NCBI GenBank assembly: GCA_003245715.1
Contig: QKCJ01000038.1
Coordinates: 62,001 to 126,000 of the forward strand
Reading direction: 5' to 3'
Length of the DNA stretch: 64,000 nt
Source of the DNA: a bacterium
GTDB taxonomy: Bacteria; Planctomycetota; SZUA-567
Part shown: in pieces, positions 18,136-27,883 of the stretch
Numbering within the stretch: the stretch's first letter is position 1
Layout: every line of letters begins with the position of its first letter
Position numbers and translations under genes: made by a program
Notes under the pieces: generated by a model
The model's input: the letters and a program-made list of their open reading frames with translations, nothing else
Databases searched by the model: none
What the model was told of the DNA's origin: nothing

Positions 18136-19678
18136 CGGTCAGCTCTTTGGACTGTTTCTGTGTGAAATTGATTTCGTTATATTCACGGAATATTTCCCGT
18201 CCTTCCTGCCATTTGATATAGGCGAAGATCAAACCGAAAATACAGGCCACCCCGGCAATCAGTATGTTGGCAAGCAGAAGCCAGTGTCCTAAATCGCTGA
18301 CGCCTGCAGACTGGAATACGGAAGTCACAGGGCTGAGGGCGATGATTGTCCAGTACGGAAGATCGAAGTTGGGTTTGTGCCAGCCGGAAATGATAATTGC
18401 GCACATGGCTACGATCTCTGTCAGGAGATTGTAGACAATGATCGTTGTGGCCGGGCTGATTTTTGAGTGTTTCTTCGGGAAGAACCACTTGGCCAGTGTT
18501 TCATGAGCGACCAGACCGCAACCAGTCAGGTTGAAAAAACTGAGGTTGAGGCAGATGATCTTGTAGAATAAACTGTTGTGTGGGTACAACAAAAGGCAGA
18601 TTGTGATAGTGGTCGTGAATACGAAGTTTGCCAGAAGGCTCAGAGCCATCAGGCGTTTGACTGACGGGAACATCAGAAGCTGCCACAAGCCATGCCGCGA
18701 GATTTTTACTTTGCGTTGTGGCGGTATGCGATCTGAGGTGTTTGAAATAAAGATCAGGCCGATATTAAAGATCCCGGAGGATATAACGGCCATTATCGCC
18801 AGAAACTCCCAAGTTGATGCCGATCCTGAAATCCGGCCCATGTAATCCAGAATAAAATGAAGCGGGAGATAGATCAGCAGCGGTAAAGATGAGATCGCAA
18901 GAAGGGTGCAGCGTTGAGGCGTGTCTGTGTCTTCAAAGGGAGAGCGCAGGCGATTGGCGGCAACCTGATAGGCGAAAAATGCCAATACCATAAGCCCGAG
19001 CATCACCAGCGTGCTTATAAGCCATAGTTCGTCGTTGATGATATTTGAGCGCACCAGTTCACTGGTTATTGCGGTATAGATGATAGTTGGGAAAATAGCC
19101 TTGGCCACCAGAACCAGAAGGCTGACAATGCTATTACTCATAAAGCCTTTGAAGGTTGCCAGCGTGAGTTCAACCACAGGCGCGGTTATAAGGTAGCCGA
19201 TGGTGATGAAAATGGTAAAGAAGGCGAAGTTTATGTCGATACCACCGATCAGATAACAGAAGGTCAGGGTCGGGGCGACGGTACTGATAAATAGCAGCGA
19301 GCTGCACCAGCAGCTGAAGAGCTTGCCCCTGATAAGCTTTTTCGCATTGAGGTTGGATAGCAATACCAGCTCGGTTGAATTATTCTTAAGCTCTGATTTG
19401 AACTGCCCCAATGCCTGAAAGGGCGAGAGCGCCCCGCAGATGATAATCAGCGCACACATCACCGCCTGCCACATGAACATCGACATCTCGGTGTCTTTTG
19501 AATTGGTACGTGAAAGTATGGCTGCAAACATGCCGACAGTAATCACCTGCAAGGCAAGAAATGACATGAAGGCGATAGTCAGCGTTTTGTTTTGGAGTTT
19601 GATGCGGAGGTCTTTTATAAATACCGCGTTTATCTTCCAGTCAAGGTATCTGAATGTTTTCTGCAGAGAGGCGCTCAT
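18122..19678 (-). CDS. ABC-2 type transporter permease
   Basis: 518 residues with about ten to twelve hydrophobic segments. The N-terminus (NAVFIKDLRIKLQNKTLTIAFMSFLALQVITVGMF) is typical of ABC-2/NatB-type permeases. Its start overlaps the stop of the ATPase gene by four bases, so the two make one exporter. In gliding-type (GldF/G) and related PVC operons such permeases sit with MoxR/VWA genes; the substrate is unknown. Confidence 0.85.
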   Translation of the reverse strand: MSASLQKTFRYLDWKINAVFIKDLRIKLQNKTLTIAFMSFLALQVITVGMFAAILSRTNSKDTEMSMFMWQAVMCALIIICGALSPFQALGQFKSELKNNSTELVLLSNLNAKKLIRGKLFSCWCSSLLFISTVAPTLTFCYLIGGIDINFAFFTIFITIGYLITAPVVELTLATFKGFMSNSIVSLLVLVAKAIFPTIIYTAITSELVRSNIINDELWLISTLVMLGLMVLAFFAYQVAANRLRSPFEDTDTPQRCTLLAISSLPLLIYLPLHFILDYMGRISGSASTWEFLAIMAVISSGIFNIGLIFISNTSDRIPPQRKVKISRHGLWQLLMFPSVKRLMALSLLANFVFTTTITICLLLYPHNSLFYKIICLNLSFFNLTGCGLVAHETLAKWFFPKKHSKISPATTIIVYNLLTEIVAMCAIIISGWHKPNFDLPYWTIIALSPVTSVFQSAGVSDLGHWLLLANILIAGVACIFGLIFAYIKWQEGREIFREYNEINFTQKQSKELTDAEN

Positions 19679-20637
19679 TTGTTCGTCTCCTCGTTATCTT
19701 TGGTGAAATTGATGAATGCGTCAACCAGGGAGCTGCCGGCGCTATGGTAGTCGGTAATCATGAAATCCTCTTTTATCAGGTTGCTGAGAATTTTCGCCCT
19801 GATCGTGTCATCGCCGTGATAGGTGAAAGACGCGCCGGAGTTTAATTCGGTAACGTTCTTGATCTCGGGGATCTGGCAAAGGTGTATTTGCAGTTTCTTG
19901 GTCAACTCACTGTTTGGCCTGTCAAGATGCACCTCCACACGCCGTCCCTGATCCATCTCTTCCTGAAGGCTGGCGAGATTGCCGCTGGCCTTGACCTGAC
20001 CGCGTTCGATAATTGTCACCGAGTCGCAGATTTCCGATAGCTCATGCAGGATGTGGCTTGATATCAGGATCGCCTTGTTGTTGTCAGCCAGAATGCGCAG
20101 CAGCCTGTGGATCTCAATACGCGCCTGCGGGTCAAGCCCGGCTGCCGGCTCGTCAAGAATCAGAACCTTCGGATCATTAATCAGTACCCGTGCAAGGCTG
20201 AGCCGCTGCTTCCAGCCCTTGGACAAACCATGTACCGGCCTGTAATACATCTCTTTCATTCCGGTGAATTCAACAATGTCATCAATGCGGCTCTGGCGTT
20301 TTTCCGGTGGCAGTTCATAAGCTCGCGCGTAAAAATCAAGATAGTCATCCACCATCATGTTTTTATACGAGTCAAGGTAATCGGGCATGAAGCCAAGAAC
20401 CGGGCGCACCTTGAGCGGTTCACTGATGCAGGAGATATTGTCTATCAACACGTCACCGCTGTCGGGATGCTCTAGTGTGGAGATGATGCGCATGCTGGTT
20501 GTTTTGCCGGCGCCGTTTTTCCCGATAAAACCATGTATCTCACCCGATTCAAATGAGAAGTTCACATCACGCACCGCATGTACGTCTTCGAAGGATTTAT
20601 TGAGGTTGACAACCTCTACTCTGGTTTTGTCACTCAT
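19675..20637 (-). CDS. ABC transporter ATP-binding protein
   Basis: 320 residues from ATG 20637, which has GGAGG six bases upstream. The frame stays open for over 100 codons further upstream, but that overlaps the preceding gene and is not protein-like. Seen: Walker A GKNGAGKTTSM, signature LSKGWKQRLSLARVL, Walker B VLILDEPAAGLDP and SSHILHE switch histidine. The C-terminal ~90 residues are the regulatory extension seen in ABC-2 exporters of the NatA/GldA type. Overlaps the upstream gene by 8 bases. Confidence 0.94.
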   Translation of the reverse strand: MSDKTRVEVVNLNKSFEDVHAVRDVNFSFESGEIHGFIGKNGAGKTTSMRIISTLEHPDSGDVLIDNISCISEPLKVRPVLGFMPDYLDSYKNMMVDDYLDFYARAYELPPEKRQSRIDDIVEFTGMKEMYYRPVHGLSKGWKQRLSLARVLINDPKVLILDEPAAGLDPQARIEIHRLLRILADNNKAILISSHILHELSEICDSVTIIERGQVKASGNLASLQEEMDQGRRVEVHLDRPNSELTKKLQIHLCQIPEIKNVTELNSGASFTYHGDDTIRAKILSNLIKEDFMITDYHSAGSSLVDAFINFTKDNEETNK

Positions 20638-22324
20638 TATTTTCCTCCGTGTTAAATGGGCATAAATAATAATACTTGCCTGAGTGCTTATTCCCTTCTC
20701 CGCCGCCCCGGTTAATGTAAGGCAGTCCTTCAAGCTCGGCAAAGAGGCAGCGCCGTGGCAACTGGCTACTGGTATATTTGTTGGTGAAATGCCTGAATGT
20801 ATCACGCTGTTGCGACTCAATATCGTTAATGTTTTTGGCAGGCTTGAGTGAGCCGGTCTGACCGGGCTGGATATTTTCTCCGACAAACACCTTGCCCTTG
20901 CCATTGCTGTATGTAACCTTGAGTGCGTTATGGTCAAGAGTGTTGATAACGCTGTAATTGTCACCGTCTTTAAGCAGCTCAAGCCCCATGCGGCACTCCA
21001 GTGGCCTTGCTGTCTGGATGCACGAGACTGTTCTGGCGTTGACCCATCCTCCCAGAAGTTTCAGCTGATTTCCGGTAGTGTCAGTAAAGAGCATGCTGTT
21101 TCTGTTTTCATCCTTATTGTCTGGAGCGGCAAAAGTTTTCTCCGGATATTTCAGGGGGACGGAATTCAGCGGCGAGTAAATGCCGCAGCGGCGGTAAATA
21201 CAGCCTTCCGTCGACTTGGGCAACTGCACCAGAAGTACTTCTTCCCGGTACTCCGGCGTGACTCCCTGATTGATAATAGACATGACTACAATGATGATAC
21301 AACCGGTTATGCCGATTATCGGCGTTGTGATAAAGAAGAGCAGTTTTTTCTTTTTGTGCTGCACCACAAACAAGTTAAGCGGCCCCATGATGAGAATCAT
21401 CACTCCGATAACAATTGCAATAGCAATCAGCGGCAGAGTGTTAAGTCCCTTAATCAGCTCCTTCCAGTTTGAGTAGAGATTCAGCACCTCATCATTAGAT
21501 GAATGTCTGGAATCTGACCCCAGATTTGTGTTTTTCTGTAATGTTGACAGGCTGAGGTCTTTCAAACCGCCATTTTCCATCAGCCAGACCTTGCCGAAAC
21601 CTGAACGCCACAGATTAATCTTGTTTTCTATGTTGGTGATTCTGCCTTTATCCGGTTCTTTAAAATTAAAACTGCCTGCCATCTCTTTTGCGTTACTGCC
21701 GGCAAAACAGACCGTTCCCCCCCAGAATTTGACCCAGGTTGAAATGGCGTCTTTCTGCTCCTGGGAAAATTTTGTGAAGTATTTATGGTCGATATAGATA
21801 AGCCCCGTAAGCCCGGTATAGGCGGCCCAGTTTGCCGGTAGCTGTTCTGGCGCATGGGCTTTTAGTCCGAATGATTTGTTTATCAGGTGGGTAGTGCCGG
21901 CGGCAAAATCAGAATCCTGCATAACCGCAAAAATAAGATTTGCCTCATTATCCGGCGAAAAGTATATGGTATTTGTCCGCGCACTTCCCGAACCCTCATA
22001 CAGCCGTATTGAGTGCATTTTGCTGGTTATGAAAATACTCATCGAGTACGAACAGAGATACTCCATCAGCACCCGGTTATTTCCTTTTTTGAGGAGTACG
22101 GTCTTGGTGGTGGTTTTTTTTGCACCCCAGTCATTTGAAACCAGTTGGATTTCCGCCTCAAGATCAGCGTTGCTGGTTATATTGAAAATAGCATATGAAT
22201 AGGCATTGGAACTGCTTGGAAAAGTGTACCCTTCGGTAGCATTGACAATCAGCTCAACATCCTGCGCCCGGGCGAAATTTGTGCCGAGGACGGCCAGCAG
22301 CAGCATTAAAAATTTCAGTCTCAT
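20630..22324 (-). CDS. Secreted/membrane protein of the MoxR operon, function unknown
   Basis: 564 residues. MRLKFLMLLLAVLGTNFARA is a signal peptide with a standard cleavage site. An extracytoplasmic part of ~280 residues follows, with a FAAGTTHLINKSFGLKAHAPEQLPANWAAYTGL segment that resembles the DUF4350/amidotransferase-like folds of such operons (weak). Two membrane helices lie near 300-350 (LIAIAIVIGVMILIMGPLNLFV; TTPIIGITGCIIIVVMSII). The start overlaps the MoxR stop by four bases. No enzymatic motif recognised. Confidence 0.7.
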   Translation of the reverse strand: MRLKFLMLLLAVLGTNFARAQDVELIVNATEGYTFPSSSNAYSYAIFNITSNADLEAEIQLVSNDWGAKKTTTKTVLLKKGNNRVLMEYLCSYSMSIFITSKMHSIRLYEGSGSARTNTIYFSPDNEANLIFAVMQDSDFAAGTTHLINKSFGLKAHAPEQLPANWAAYTGLTGLIYIDHKYFTKFSQEQKDAISTWVKFWGGTVCFAGSNAKEMAGSFNFKEPDKGRITNIENKINLWRSGFGKVWLMENGGLKDLSLSTLQKNTNLGSDSRHSSNDEVLNLYSNWKELIKGLNTLPLIAIAIVIGVMILIMGPLNLFVVQHKKKKLLFFITTPIIGITGCIIIVVMSIINQGVTPEYREEVLLVQLPKSTEGCIYRRCGIYSPLNSVPLKYPEKTFAAPDNKDENRNSMLFTDTTGNQLKLLGGWVNARTVSCIQTARPLECRMGLELLKDGDNYSVINTLDHNALKVTYSNGKGKVFVGENIQPGQTGSLKPAKNINDIESQQRDTFRHFTNKYTSSQLPRRCLFAELEGLPYINRGGGEGNKHSGKYYYLCPFNTEENNE

Positions 22325-23328
22325 TTTTCCTCCCCTGCAAGGCGGCGCGCCAGTGAATCAGGCTCGCTACGCTCAAGCTCATTGACACTCTTAAGCAGCT
22401 CATCAATAACCTGCTTGCTGTCAACCCCTTCAAGCTGCGCGTGGTACTCAAGCAGTATCCGGTGGCGCAGTACCGGCAGGGCAATAGCTTTCACATACTC
22501 AAAGCCGACCGTGCTGCGCCCCTCCAGAAACGCCCGGGCCTTTGCCGCAGATGCCATGGAGATCACCGCACGCGGACTTGCCCCGAACTTTAGGTATTTC
22601 CGCAGATCAGACGCGTCCTTATCTGGTCTGGTCGCAGCAACCAGCCTTGCAATGTAAGCCGCAACCGGCTGTGAAATTTTCACCTTCGCCGCTTCATTAA
22701 CCGCCTCGGTAAATTCCTCATGGCTCAAAACTTTCCCAAGCTCCGGCAGTTTCCCGCCATCAAGGTCGGTGATGATTCTTTCAAGAATATGCGCCGGTAC
22801 GTCCTCAATAACAAGTTTGAAAAGAAACCGGTCAAGCTGCGCTTCAGGCAGCGGATAAGTGCCTTCAAGCTCAATCGGGTTCTGGGTGGCAAGGACGTTA
22901 AAGGGATCAGGCAGTTTTCTGGTCTGGCCGAGAATCGTCACCTGCTTTTCCTGCATGGCCTCAAGCAGGGCAGCCTGGGTCTTTGGACTGGCGCGGTTGA
23001 TCTCATCGGCAATCACGATATTGGTGAATACCGGACCCTGATGAAACTCGAAGTCGGTATTTTTGTTTAAGATATTTGAGCCGGTGATATCAAGCGGCAT
23101 CAGGTCGGGTGTAAACTGAATGCGGCGGTATTCAAGCCCGCAGAGCATGGTAAAGGCGCGCACCATCTGTGTCTTGCCAAGGCCGGGCAGTCCTTCAAGC
23201 AGGATATGTCCGCCCGCCAGAATGCCGGTCAGAAAATTCCTGATAAGTTCCTCCTGCCCCAGGATGACTTTATTTAGCTCTTCTTCAATCCTGATAAATA
23301 CGCTGCAATTTTGTTCTGTCGCTGACAT
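22321..23328 (-). CDS. MoxR-family AAA+ ATPase
   Basis: 335 residues. Walker A GLPGLGKTQM near 42-51, Walker B VIADEINRASPKTQAALLEAMQE, sensor I LATQNPIELEGTYPLPEAQLDRFLFKL; all standard for MoxR. MoxR ATPases act as chaperones with VWA partners, such as metal insertion or complex assembly. Its start codon shares a base with the preceding stop (TAATG), and its own stop overlaps the next gene. Confidence 0.95.
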   Translation of the reverse strand: MSATEQNCSVFIRIEEELNKVILGQEELIRNFLTGILAGGHILLEGLPGLGKTQMVRAFTMLCGLEYRRIQFTPDLMPLDITGSNILNKNTDFEFHQGPVFTNIVIADEINRASPKTQAALLEAMQEKQVTILGQTRKLPDPFNVLATQNPIELEGTYPLPEAQLDRFLFKLVIEDVPAHILERIITDLDGGKLPELGKVLSHEEFTEAVNEAAKVKISQPVAAYIARLVAATRPDKDASDLRKYLKFGASPRAVISMASAAKARAFLEGRSTVGFEYVKAIALPVLRHRILLEYHAQLEGVDSKQVIDELLKSVNELERSEPDSLARRLAGEEK

Positions 23329-24683
23329 TATTTATTCTCCGCTCCTGAAAGGTTTTTAAAATAATTCTGCGCCGCTTTGGCTCTTCTTGGCCCGAGAGTG
23401 GCGGTGTCGCTTCCGGCAACGATCTTGTCATTGACAACAACGCCGCTACGGTTGATCTGGCGGAATTCATCGGGTGTGAGCTTGCCTGAAGGCGTCAGCC
23501 TTTCCTGCCCGACAGTCATCCCCGGCATAAATTCCTGACCCGGCGGAATGATTGTGCTTTTAAACCGTGCAGAACTCGGGTCAGACTTGTCGCCTACAGT
23601 TAAGGGTGATTCGCCACCCATATCGTCAGTTCCGGGAGCGCCGGATGGCTGCTGCATACCGCTGACGAGTTTGCCGTCGGCCATTTTCTGCGCTGATAGC
23701 TTGGGCAGGGATTTCAGCATCTGCTGCATGGCCAGACGCATCTGCTGCTGTGACATAAGTGACATGGATTTTCCTGCGTTGTTACAGTTCTTGCAGAAAG
23801 ACTTTTTCATCGCCTGCATCAGTTTTTTCAGCTCTGCCGAAGATAATTTATTGAGGGCGTTAGGCGGTAATTTGCTGAGAGCATTGAGGTCTTTGGCGCC
23901 GAGTTTTTTCAGCATGTCCTGCAACGCTTTCTGCATTTCCGGGGACAGTTTACTCCCCTCTTTACCTGCGAGCTTGCTGAGCATCTCTTTCATCTCGCTG
24001 GCCTGCCTGTTGTTAAGCTTGCCGTTTTTCTCCTGCTCTTTAGCCATTTCCATAAGTTTGTTGAGCGCGTCGCTTGATGACTTCATCTGCTGAAAAATAT
24101 TCTTCTCGGCATCCTTGCGTACCGCGTCAAGGCCGGTGGCTGCCGCTTCAGGGCTTTTGCGTCCGATCTGTTTGAGCTTCTCAAGCTGTTTCATCAGATC
24201 GTCGACCTTCTCTTTACCCAGGGTGTCGCTCAAGTCCTTGTTTTCCAGTTCACGCTTGAGCGAATTTACCTTTTGATTAACGCCTTCGCCTGAACTGTCT
24301 TGCGTGCTGAGAACCGATACCGGCACAGCCAATGACCCGGCAAAAAAAGCCAGCGGAATGACAACCGCCTTTAGAAATGGCATCAAAGAAATTCCTGGTT
24401 TTACCGTGAAGTCATCAATCTCACCTGAGATAATCCGCCCCCCCGCCTGATTATGCAGATCAAGCCAGGCCGCGAGATATTCTTTACTGTAGAAATGTTT
24501 GAGGCAGAGTAGAAACGTCACGAAAAAGGGCAGGACTAATGACAGAAGAGTGTATTTTTCAGGCAGCTCTGTATAATTTGCTTTGCAGATGATATTGACC
24601 AGACCCACCGCGCAAAACCAGACGATAAAAGATATCCGTAGCTTGTCCAGATAGAGAGATAGGTTTAAAGTCCATGTACTCAT
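23328..24683 (-). CDS. Membrane-anchored coiled-coil protein heading the MoxR operon
   Basis: 451 residues. Membrane helices near residues 14-34, 45-63 and 106-124. The remainder is a long helical, Lys/Met/Gln/Leu-rich stretch (about 130-330) with repeated motifs such as MLSKLAG, ALQDMLKKLG and LSKLPPNAL, plus a lone CxxC (FCKNC). The C-terminal region is Pro/Gly-rich and polar. Resembles DUF4175-like proteins that begin such operons (tentative). Promoter expected just upstream, in 24684-24780. Confidence 0.65.
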   Translation of the reverse strand: MSTWTLNLSLYLDKLRISFIVWFCAVGLVNIICKANYTELPEKYTLLSLVLPFFVTFLLCLKHFYSKEYLAAWLDLHNQAGGRIISGEIDDFTVKPGISLMPFLKAVVIPLAFFAGSLAVPVSVLSTQDSSGEGVNQKVNSLKRELENKDLSDTLGKEKVDDLMKQLEKLKQIGRKSPEAAATGLDAVRKDAEKNIFQQMKSSSDALNKLMEMAKEQEKNGKLNNRQASEMKEMLSKLAGKEGSKLSPEMQKALQDMLKKLGAKDLNALSKLPPNALNKLSSAELKKLMQAMKKSFCKNCNNAGKSMSLMSQQQMRLAMQQMLKSLPKLSAQKMADGKLVSGMQQPSGAPGTDDMGGESPLTVGDKSDPSSARFKSTIIPPGQEFMPGMTVGQERLTPSGKLTPDEFRQINRSGVVVNDKIVAGSDTATLGPRRAKAAQNYFKNLSGAENK

Positions 24684-24833
24684 TATTAATGCCCTGAAAA
24701 AATAATATTATTATGATATATAATATGACAGGTAATTGAAAGAAGTTTTTGCCGCGGTGATGCCTGACTTTGGTTAAGCTATTTGATATTATGCGGTTAT
24801 AAATTGGCAGGTTTTAAAACGAGTGTGTCAGGG

Positions 24834-24864
24834 ATAAAAAATCCCCGGCAGTAATTTGCCGGGG
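24834..24864 (-). terminator. Terminator of the sugar-acid operon
   Basis: On the minus strand CCCCGGCA, 6-base loop, TGCCGGGG, then ATTTTTTAT. It lies 27 bases after the stop of the enolase-family gene. Confidence 0.9.
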
Positions 24865-24890
24865 AGTAAATAACTGGTGCTGTATATTTT

Positions 24891-26081
24891 TTAGAGGCCG
24901 CCGACAATCGGGTACCAGTCAGGGCGATAGGGGTCTGCGTGGAAACGTGCGTAGTAATCCCCTTTCTCTTCAAAGTAGCGCTCGTATTTCTCCATCTTCT
25001 CTTCGTCAAGTTCAACGCCAAGTCCCGGCCCTTCAGGAACTTTAATGCAGCCATTTTCATATTTCATCAGGCCGCCCTTGATGATGTCATCCTTGAGGTA
25101 GTGATAGTGCGCGTCACCGGCAACTGACATTTGCGGAATTGTACTTGCAGTGTGCAGCATTCCGGCAAGCTCAATGCCAAACTCCGCGCCACTGTGCATG
25201 GCAACGCCAAGGCCGAAGGTGCTGCAGACAGCTGCGAGGTCTTTAACGCCTTTAGGCCCTTCCCAGTAGTGCAGGTCGGTAAGGACGATATCGACTGAGC
25301 CGAGTTTTATAGCCGGGCCGAGGTCGTCGAATTTGTTCGGGTACATGTTTGTGGCAATCGGAATACGCACAGCCTTGCGCACCGCCGCATTACCTTCAAG
25401 TCCCCATGACGGGTCTTCAAAATATTCAAGATCAAGATCTTCAAGGCGTTTGCCGATACGGGTGGCAGTCGGAACAGACCAGACACCGTTAGGGTCAATA
25501 CGCAGGCCGAAGTCAGGGCCAAGACGGTCACGGCAAAGCTCAAGAACGCGCGCTTCTTCACCCGGGTCCATAACACCGGCTTTAAGCTTCATCGCGTTGA
25601 CGCCGAGTGTTTCATGCAGCTCCTGACACCAGTCGGCCATATCTTCCGCACAGGTGTCATGCCCGCCCTGCGGACGGTCGTAACGCCAGAAGAGGTAGGC
25701 AATCATCGGTATTTCCTTACGGACTGAGCCGCCCAGCAGATCACTTACCGAGCGTCCTGTAGCCTTGCCCTGTATATCAAGACAGGCCATCTCAATAGCG
25801 CCGTAAAGGCGTGAGTTTGAGAGGTAGTAGATACTGCGCAGGACTTTGAGTTTAATTGTTTCAAGGTGGAACGGATCAAGGCCGACGATTCTTGGCTTTA
25901 GTTTGAGAAGCGCGCCGCGCTGATCTCCGCCGCCAACCTCGCCAAGACCGACAATGCCCTCGTCAGTGATAAGTTCAAGAACCGTACGCATCAGGTAGCC
26001 AGGATGCACGCCGGTATTGTGGCGCAGCATACAGGTCATTGGGATAGCAACCGTACGAACCCTCATGTCGACAATTTTCAT
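24891..26081 (-). CDS. Enolase-superfamily sugar-acid dehydratase (glucarate dehydratase-like)
   Basis: 396 residues with AAGGA eight bases before ATG. Motifs in order: MKLKAG near 165-168 (catalytic KxK), LRIDPNGVW, YFEDPS and ATNMYPN (metal ligands), TDLHYWEG, then AMHSGAEFGIELA with His near 295. The KxK, DPN, EDP, TNM, HS set matches the glucarate dehydratase subgroup, which abstracts the alpha-proton of an aldarate or aldonate to give a 2-keto-3-deoxy acid. With the neighbouring SDR, lactonase-like and RraA-like genes it would be the dehydration step. L-rhamnonate is an alternative substrate given the divergent rhamnosidase gene. Confidence 0.85.
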   Translation of the reverse strand: MKIVDMRVRTVAIPMTCMLRHNTGVHPGYLMRTVLELITDEGIVGLGEVGGGDQRGALLKLKPRIVGLDPFHLETIKLKVLRSIYYLSNSRLYGAIEMACLDIQGKATGRSVSDLLGGSVRKEIPMIAYLFWRYDRPQGGHDTCAEDMADWCQELHETLGVNAMKLKAGVMDPGEEARVLELCRDRLGPDFGLRIDPNGVWSVPTATRIGKRLEDLDLEYFEDPSWGLEGNAAVRKAVRIPIATNMYPNKFDDLGPAIKLGSVDIVLTDLHYWEGPKGVKDLAAVCSTFGLGVAMHSGAEFGIELAGMLHTASTIPQMSVAGDAHYHYLKDDIIKGGLMKYENGCIKVPEGPGLGVELDEEKMEKYERYFEEKGDYYARFHADPYRPDWYPIVGGL

Positions 26082-26120
26082 TTTACTAATCCTTTATGTT
26101 TTAATAAAAAATAGATCTTG

Positions 26121-26879
26121 TTATTTTAGATGCATACCGCCGGTGACAGGGATGTCTGAACCGGTGATATAACGACCTGCCTCAGAGCAGAGGACAAGCG
26201 ACAGCCCCGCGCAGTCTTCAACCCCGCCTAAAATTCCTGATGGTACGAGCGAGACAATATGTTTGCGGTACTCCTCATCGGCGAGCGCGTCTTTATTGCG
26301 GTCGGTGCAGATAACTCCGGGTGCGAGGTTGTTGACAGTCACGCCGTCCGGGGCATACTTTTTCGCGCAACCCATAACGATATTAACCATTGCGGATTTA
26401 GTCGAGGAATATACCGGCAGACGTGGAGATGGTGTAAACTGATTGACGCTGCCGATAGTCAGGATGCGCCCCCAGTGCTTCTTCTGCATGCCGGGAAGAA
26501 AGCCCTTGATAAGCTCAAAGGTAGAGCGGACGTTGACATTATACTGGCGTTCAAATTCCTCAGAAGTGAAATCCTCAAGCTCCTGATATGCTTGCACAGA
26601 AGCGTTCAGTACCAGTATGTCGCAGCTTCCGACAGTCTTTATAAGCGCTGCAACCTCCTCCTCAGAGCCAAGGTCAGCCGCAACCCCTTCAGCCTCCCCA
26701 CCAGCAGCTTTGATTTCATTTACCGTCTCTTCAAGCTGATCGTTTAAGCGTGTTCCGTGAATAAAAACTTTCGCTCCGGCCGAGGCCAGAATATCAGCAA
26801 TACCTTTACCGATACCACGGCTTGAGCCGGTGACCAGCGCAGTCTTGCCGCTGAGGTCAAACAACTTCATTATATCCAT
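26121..26879 (-). CDS. SDR-family NAD(P)-dependent oxidoreductase
   Basis: 252 residues. TGSSRGIG nucleotide motif near residues 17-24, LVLNASVQ in place of NNAG, and catalytic YSSTK, so classical short-chain dehydrogenase. Ribosome site AAGGAG lies five bases before ATG 26879, and its start shares a base with the stop of the MBL-fold gene. Probably oxidises a sugar or sugar acid in the pathway encoded here (inference). The next gene follows after about 40 bases. Confidence 0.92.
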   Translation of the reverse strand: MDIMKLFDLSGKTALVTGSSRGIGKGIADILASAGAKVFIHGTRLNDQLEETVNEIKAAGGEAEGVAADLGSEEEVAALIKTVGSCDILVLNASVQAYQELEDFTSEEFERQYNVNVRSTFELIKGFLPGMQKKHWGRILTIGSVNQFTPSPRLPVYSSTKSAMVNIVMGCAKKYAPDGVTVNNLAPGVICTDRNKDALADEEYRKHIVSLVPSGILGGVEDCAGLSLVLCSEAGRYITGSDIPVTGGMHLK

Positions 26880-27691
26880 TATAACTCCTTAACCAGTTGC
26901 AGGCTGATAGCGGTATTAACCTGCGGGATTATCGCGTTGCAGTCTGCCTTGACAAAATAATCCGTATCAGGCATCTGAGGAATATCATTAAGTGCAAACA
27001 TTCCGTAGTGGCAGGGCACTAACAGGTCTGCCTTTAATTTGTGATATAATTCAACCGATTCCTCAAGCGTCAGGTTGCCCTTGAAGCCGGTCTCGGCGCG
27101 CTTCCGGTCACGGCCGTTAATCGGCAGAACCAGAATTTTAGTATAACCCGCAGGAATATGTTTGCCAATTATTATCTCCTGATCCTGATAAGGCATCGTG
27201 TCACCGGCATAGAAAATAGCCGTTTTTGCTGCATCAGCAATGACCAGATAACTAAGACAAAGATACTCGCCTCTTTCATCCTGTTCAAGCTTTTCATGGG
27301 CGGCCGGCACCGGTATGAGTCTCAGGTTGTTACCAAGAGCATACTCCTTCTCTGAGCTGACAGTTATAAAACGTGACTTCTGATCGGCGAAGAATTCTTC
27401 AACCAATCTTTCGCAGTCAGCAGGAGCATAGAATTTCGCCTTGCTGCTGGCGCTGGCAACCGGGCCGATAGTCTCAGGATCAAAGTGATCGATATGACCG
27501 TGGGTGATCAGATAGTGGCTGATTTTTGTCAGAGTTTCCGGCTCTACCGGAATCGGCATCATTCGGGTATGGTCAAGCCGGCTTTTTTTCTGGCAATAAT
27601 CGGAGAGGTACAGATCGCAGGCAACCTGTACTCCTCCGGCATTAAGTATAAATCCACTCTGACCAAGCCATGTTAATTCTAGTTCAGACAT
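26879..27691 (-). CDS. MBL-fold metal-dependent hydrolase, UlaG-like
   Basis: 270 residues from ATG 27691 (MSELELTWLGQSGF, the usual UlaG-like N-terminus); the frame is open 25 codons further but unconserved in look. The metal motif is THGHIDHFDPE (HxHxDH), with PAAHEK, FYAGDT and VPCHYGMF as later ligands. UlaG-type enzymes open sugar-acid lactones, so a lactonase role before the dehydratase is plausible. Translationally coupled to the SDR gene. A 190-base leader without a gene separates it from the RraA-like gene. Confidence 0.85.
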   Translation of the reverse strand: MSELELTWLGQSGFILNAGGVQVACDLYLSDYCQKKSRLDHTRMMPIPVEPETLTKISHYLITHGHIDHFDPETIGPVASASSKAKFYAPADCERLVEEFFADQKSRFITVSSEKEYALGNNLRLIPVPAAHEKLEQDERGEYLCLSYLVIADAAKTAIFYAGDTMPYQDQEIIIGKHIPAGYTKILVLPINGRDRKRAETGFKGNLTLEESVELYHKLKADLLVPCHYGMFALNDIPQMPDTDYFVKADCNAIIPQVNTAISLQLVKEL

Positions 27692-27845
27692 TTTTTCTGG
27701 CCTTTTTTCTATTAGGCAGATATTAATAACAGGGGCTAGAAAGTATCTATTACAGCACAACCCCACGCATTAAAATATACATTAATAATTGCGGCGCCGT
27801 CAAACAAAGTATTTGTCTTGCTTGCAGAAATGTAATCCAAAATAC

Positions 27846-27883
27846 CATGCTTGTCAAACCAGCGATCAAACGCGCCGCGTTTG
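27846..27883 (-). repeat. Short hairpin repeat, copy A
   Basis: Plus-strand pattern GCTTG(N7)AGCGATCAAACGC-GCC-GCGTTTG. The last 17 bases (27867-27883) form a 7-bp stem with a 3-base loop, immediately after the stop codon of the RraA-like gene. Copy B at 28858 has the same frame with AT in place of GC on both stem arms. Confidence 0.6.

Noticed and set aside
20638-20982. Possible 115-residue N-terminal extension of the ABC ATPase
   Set aside because: Lies wholly over the preceding gene, has no protein-like pattern, and the ATG at 20637 has a perfect ribosome site.
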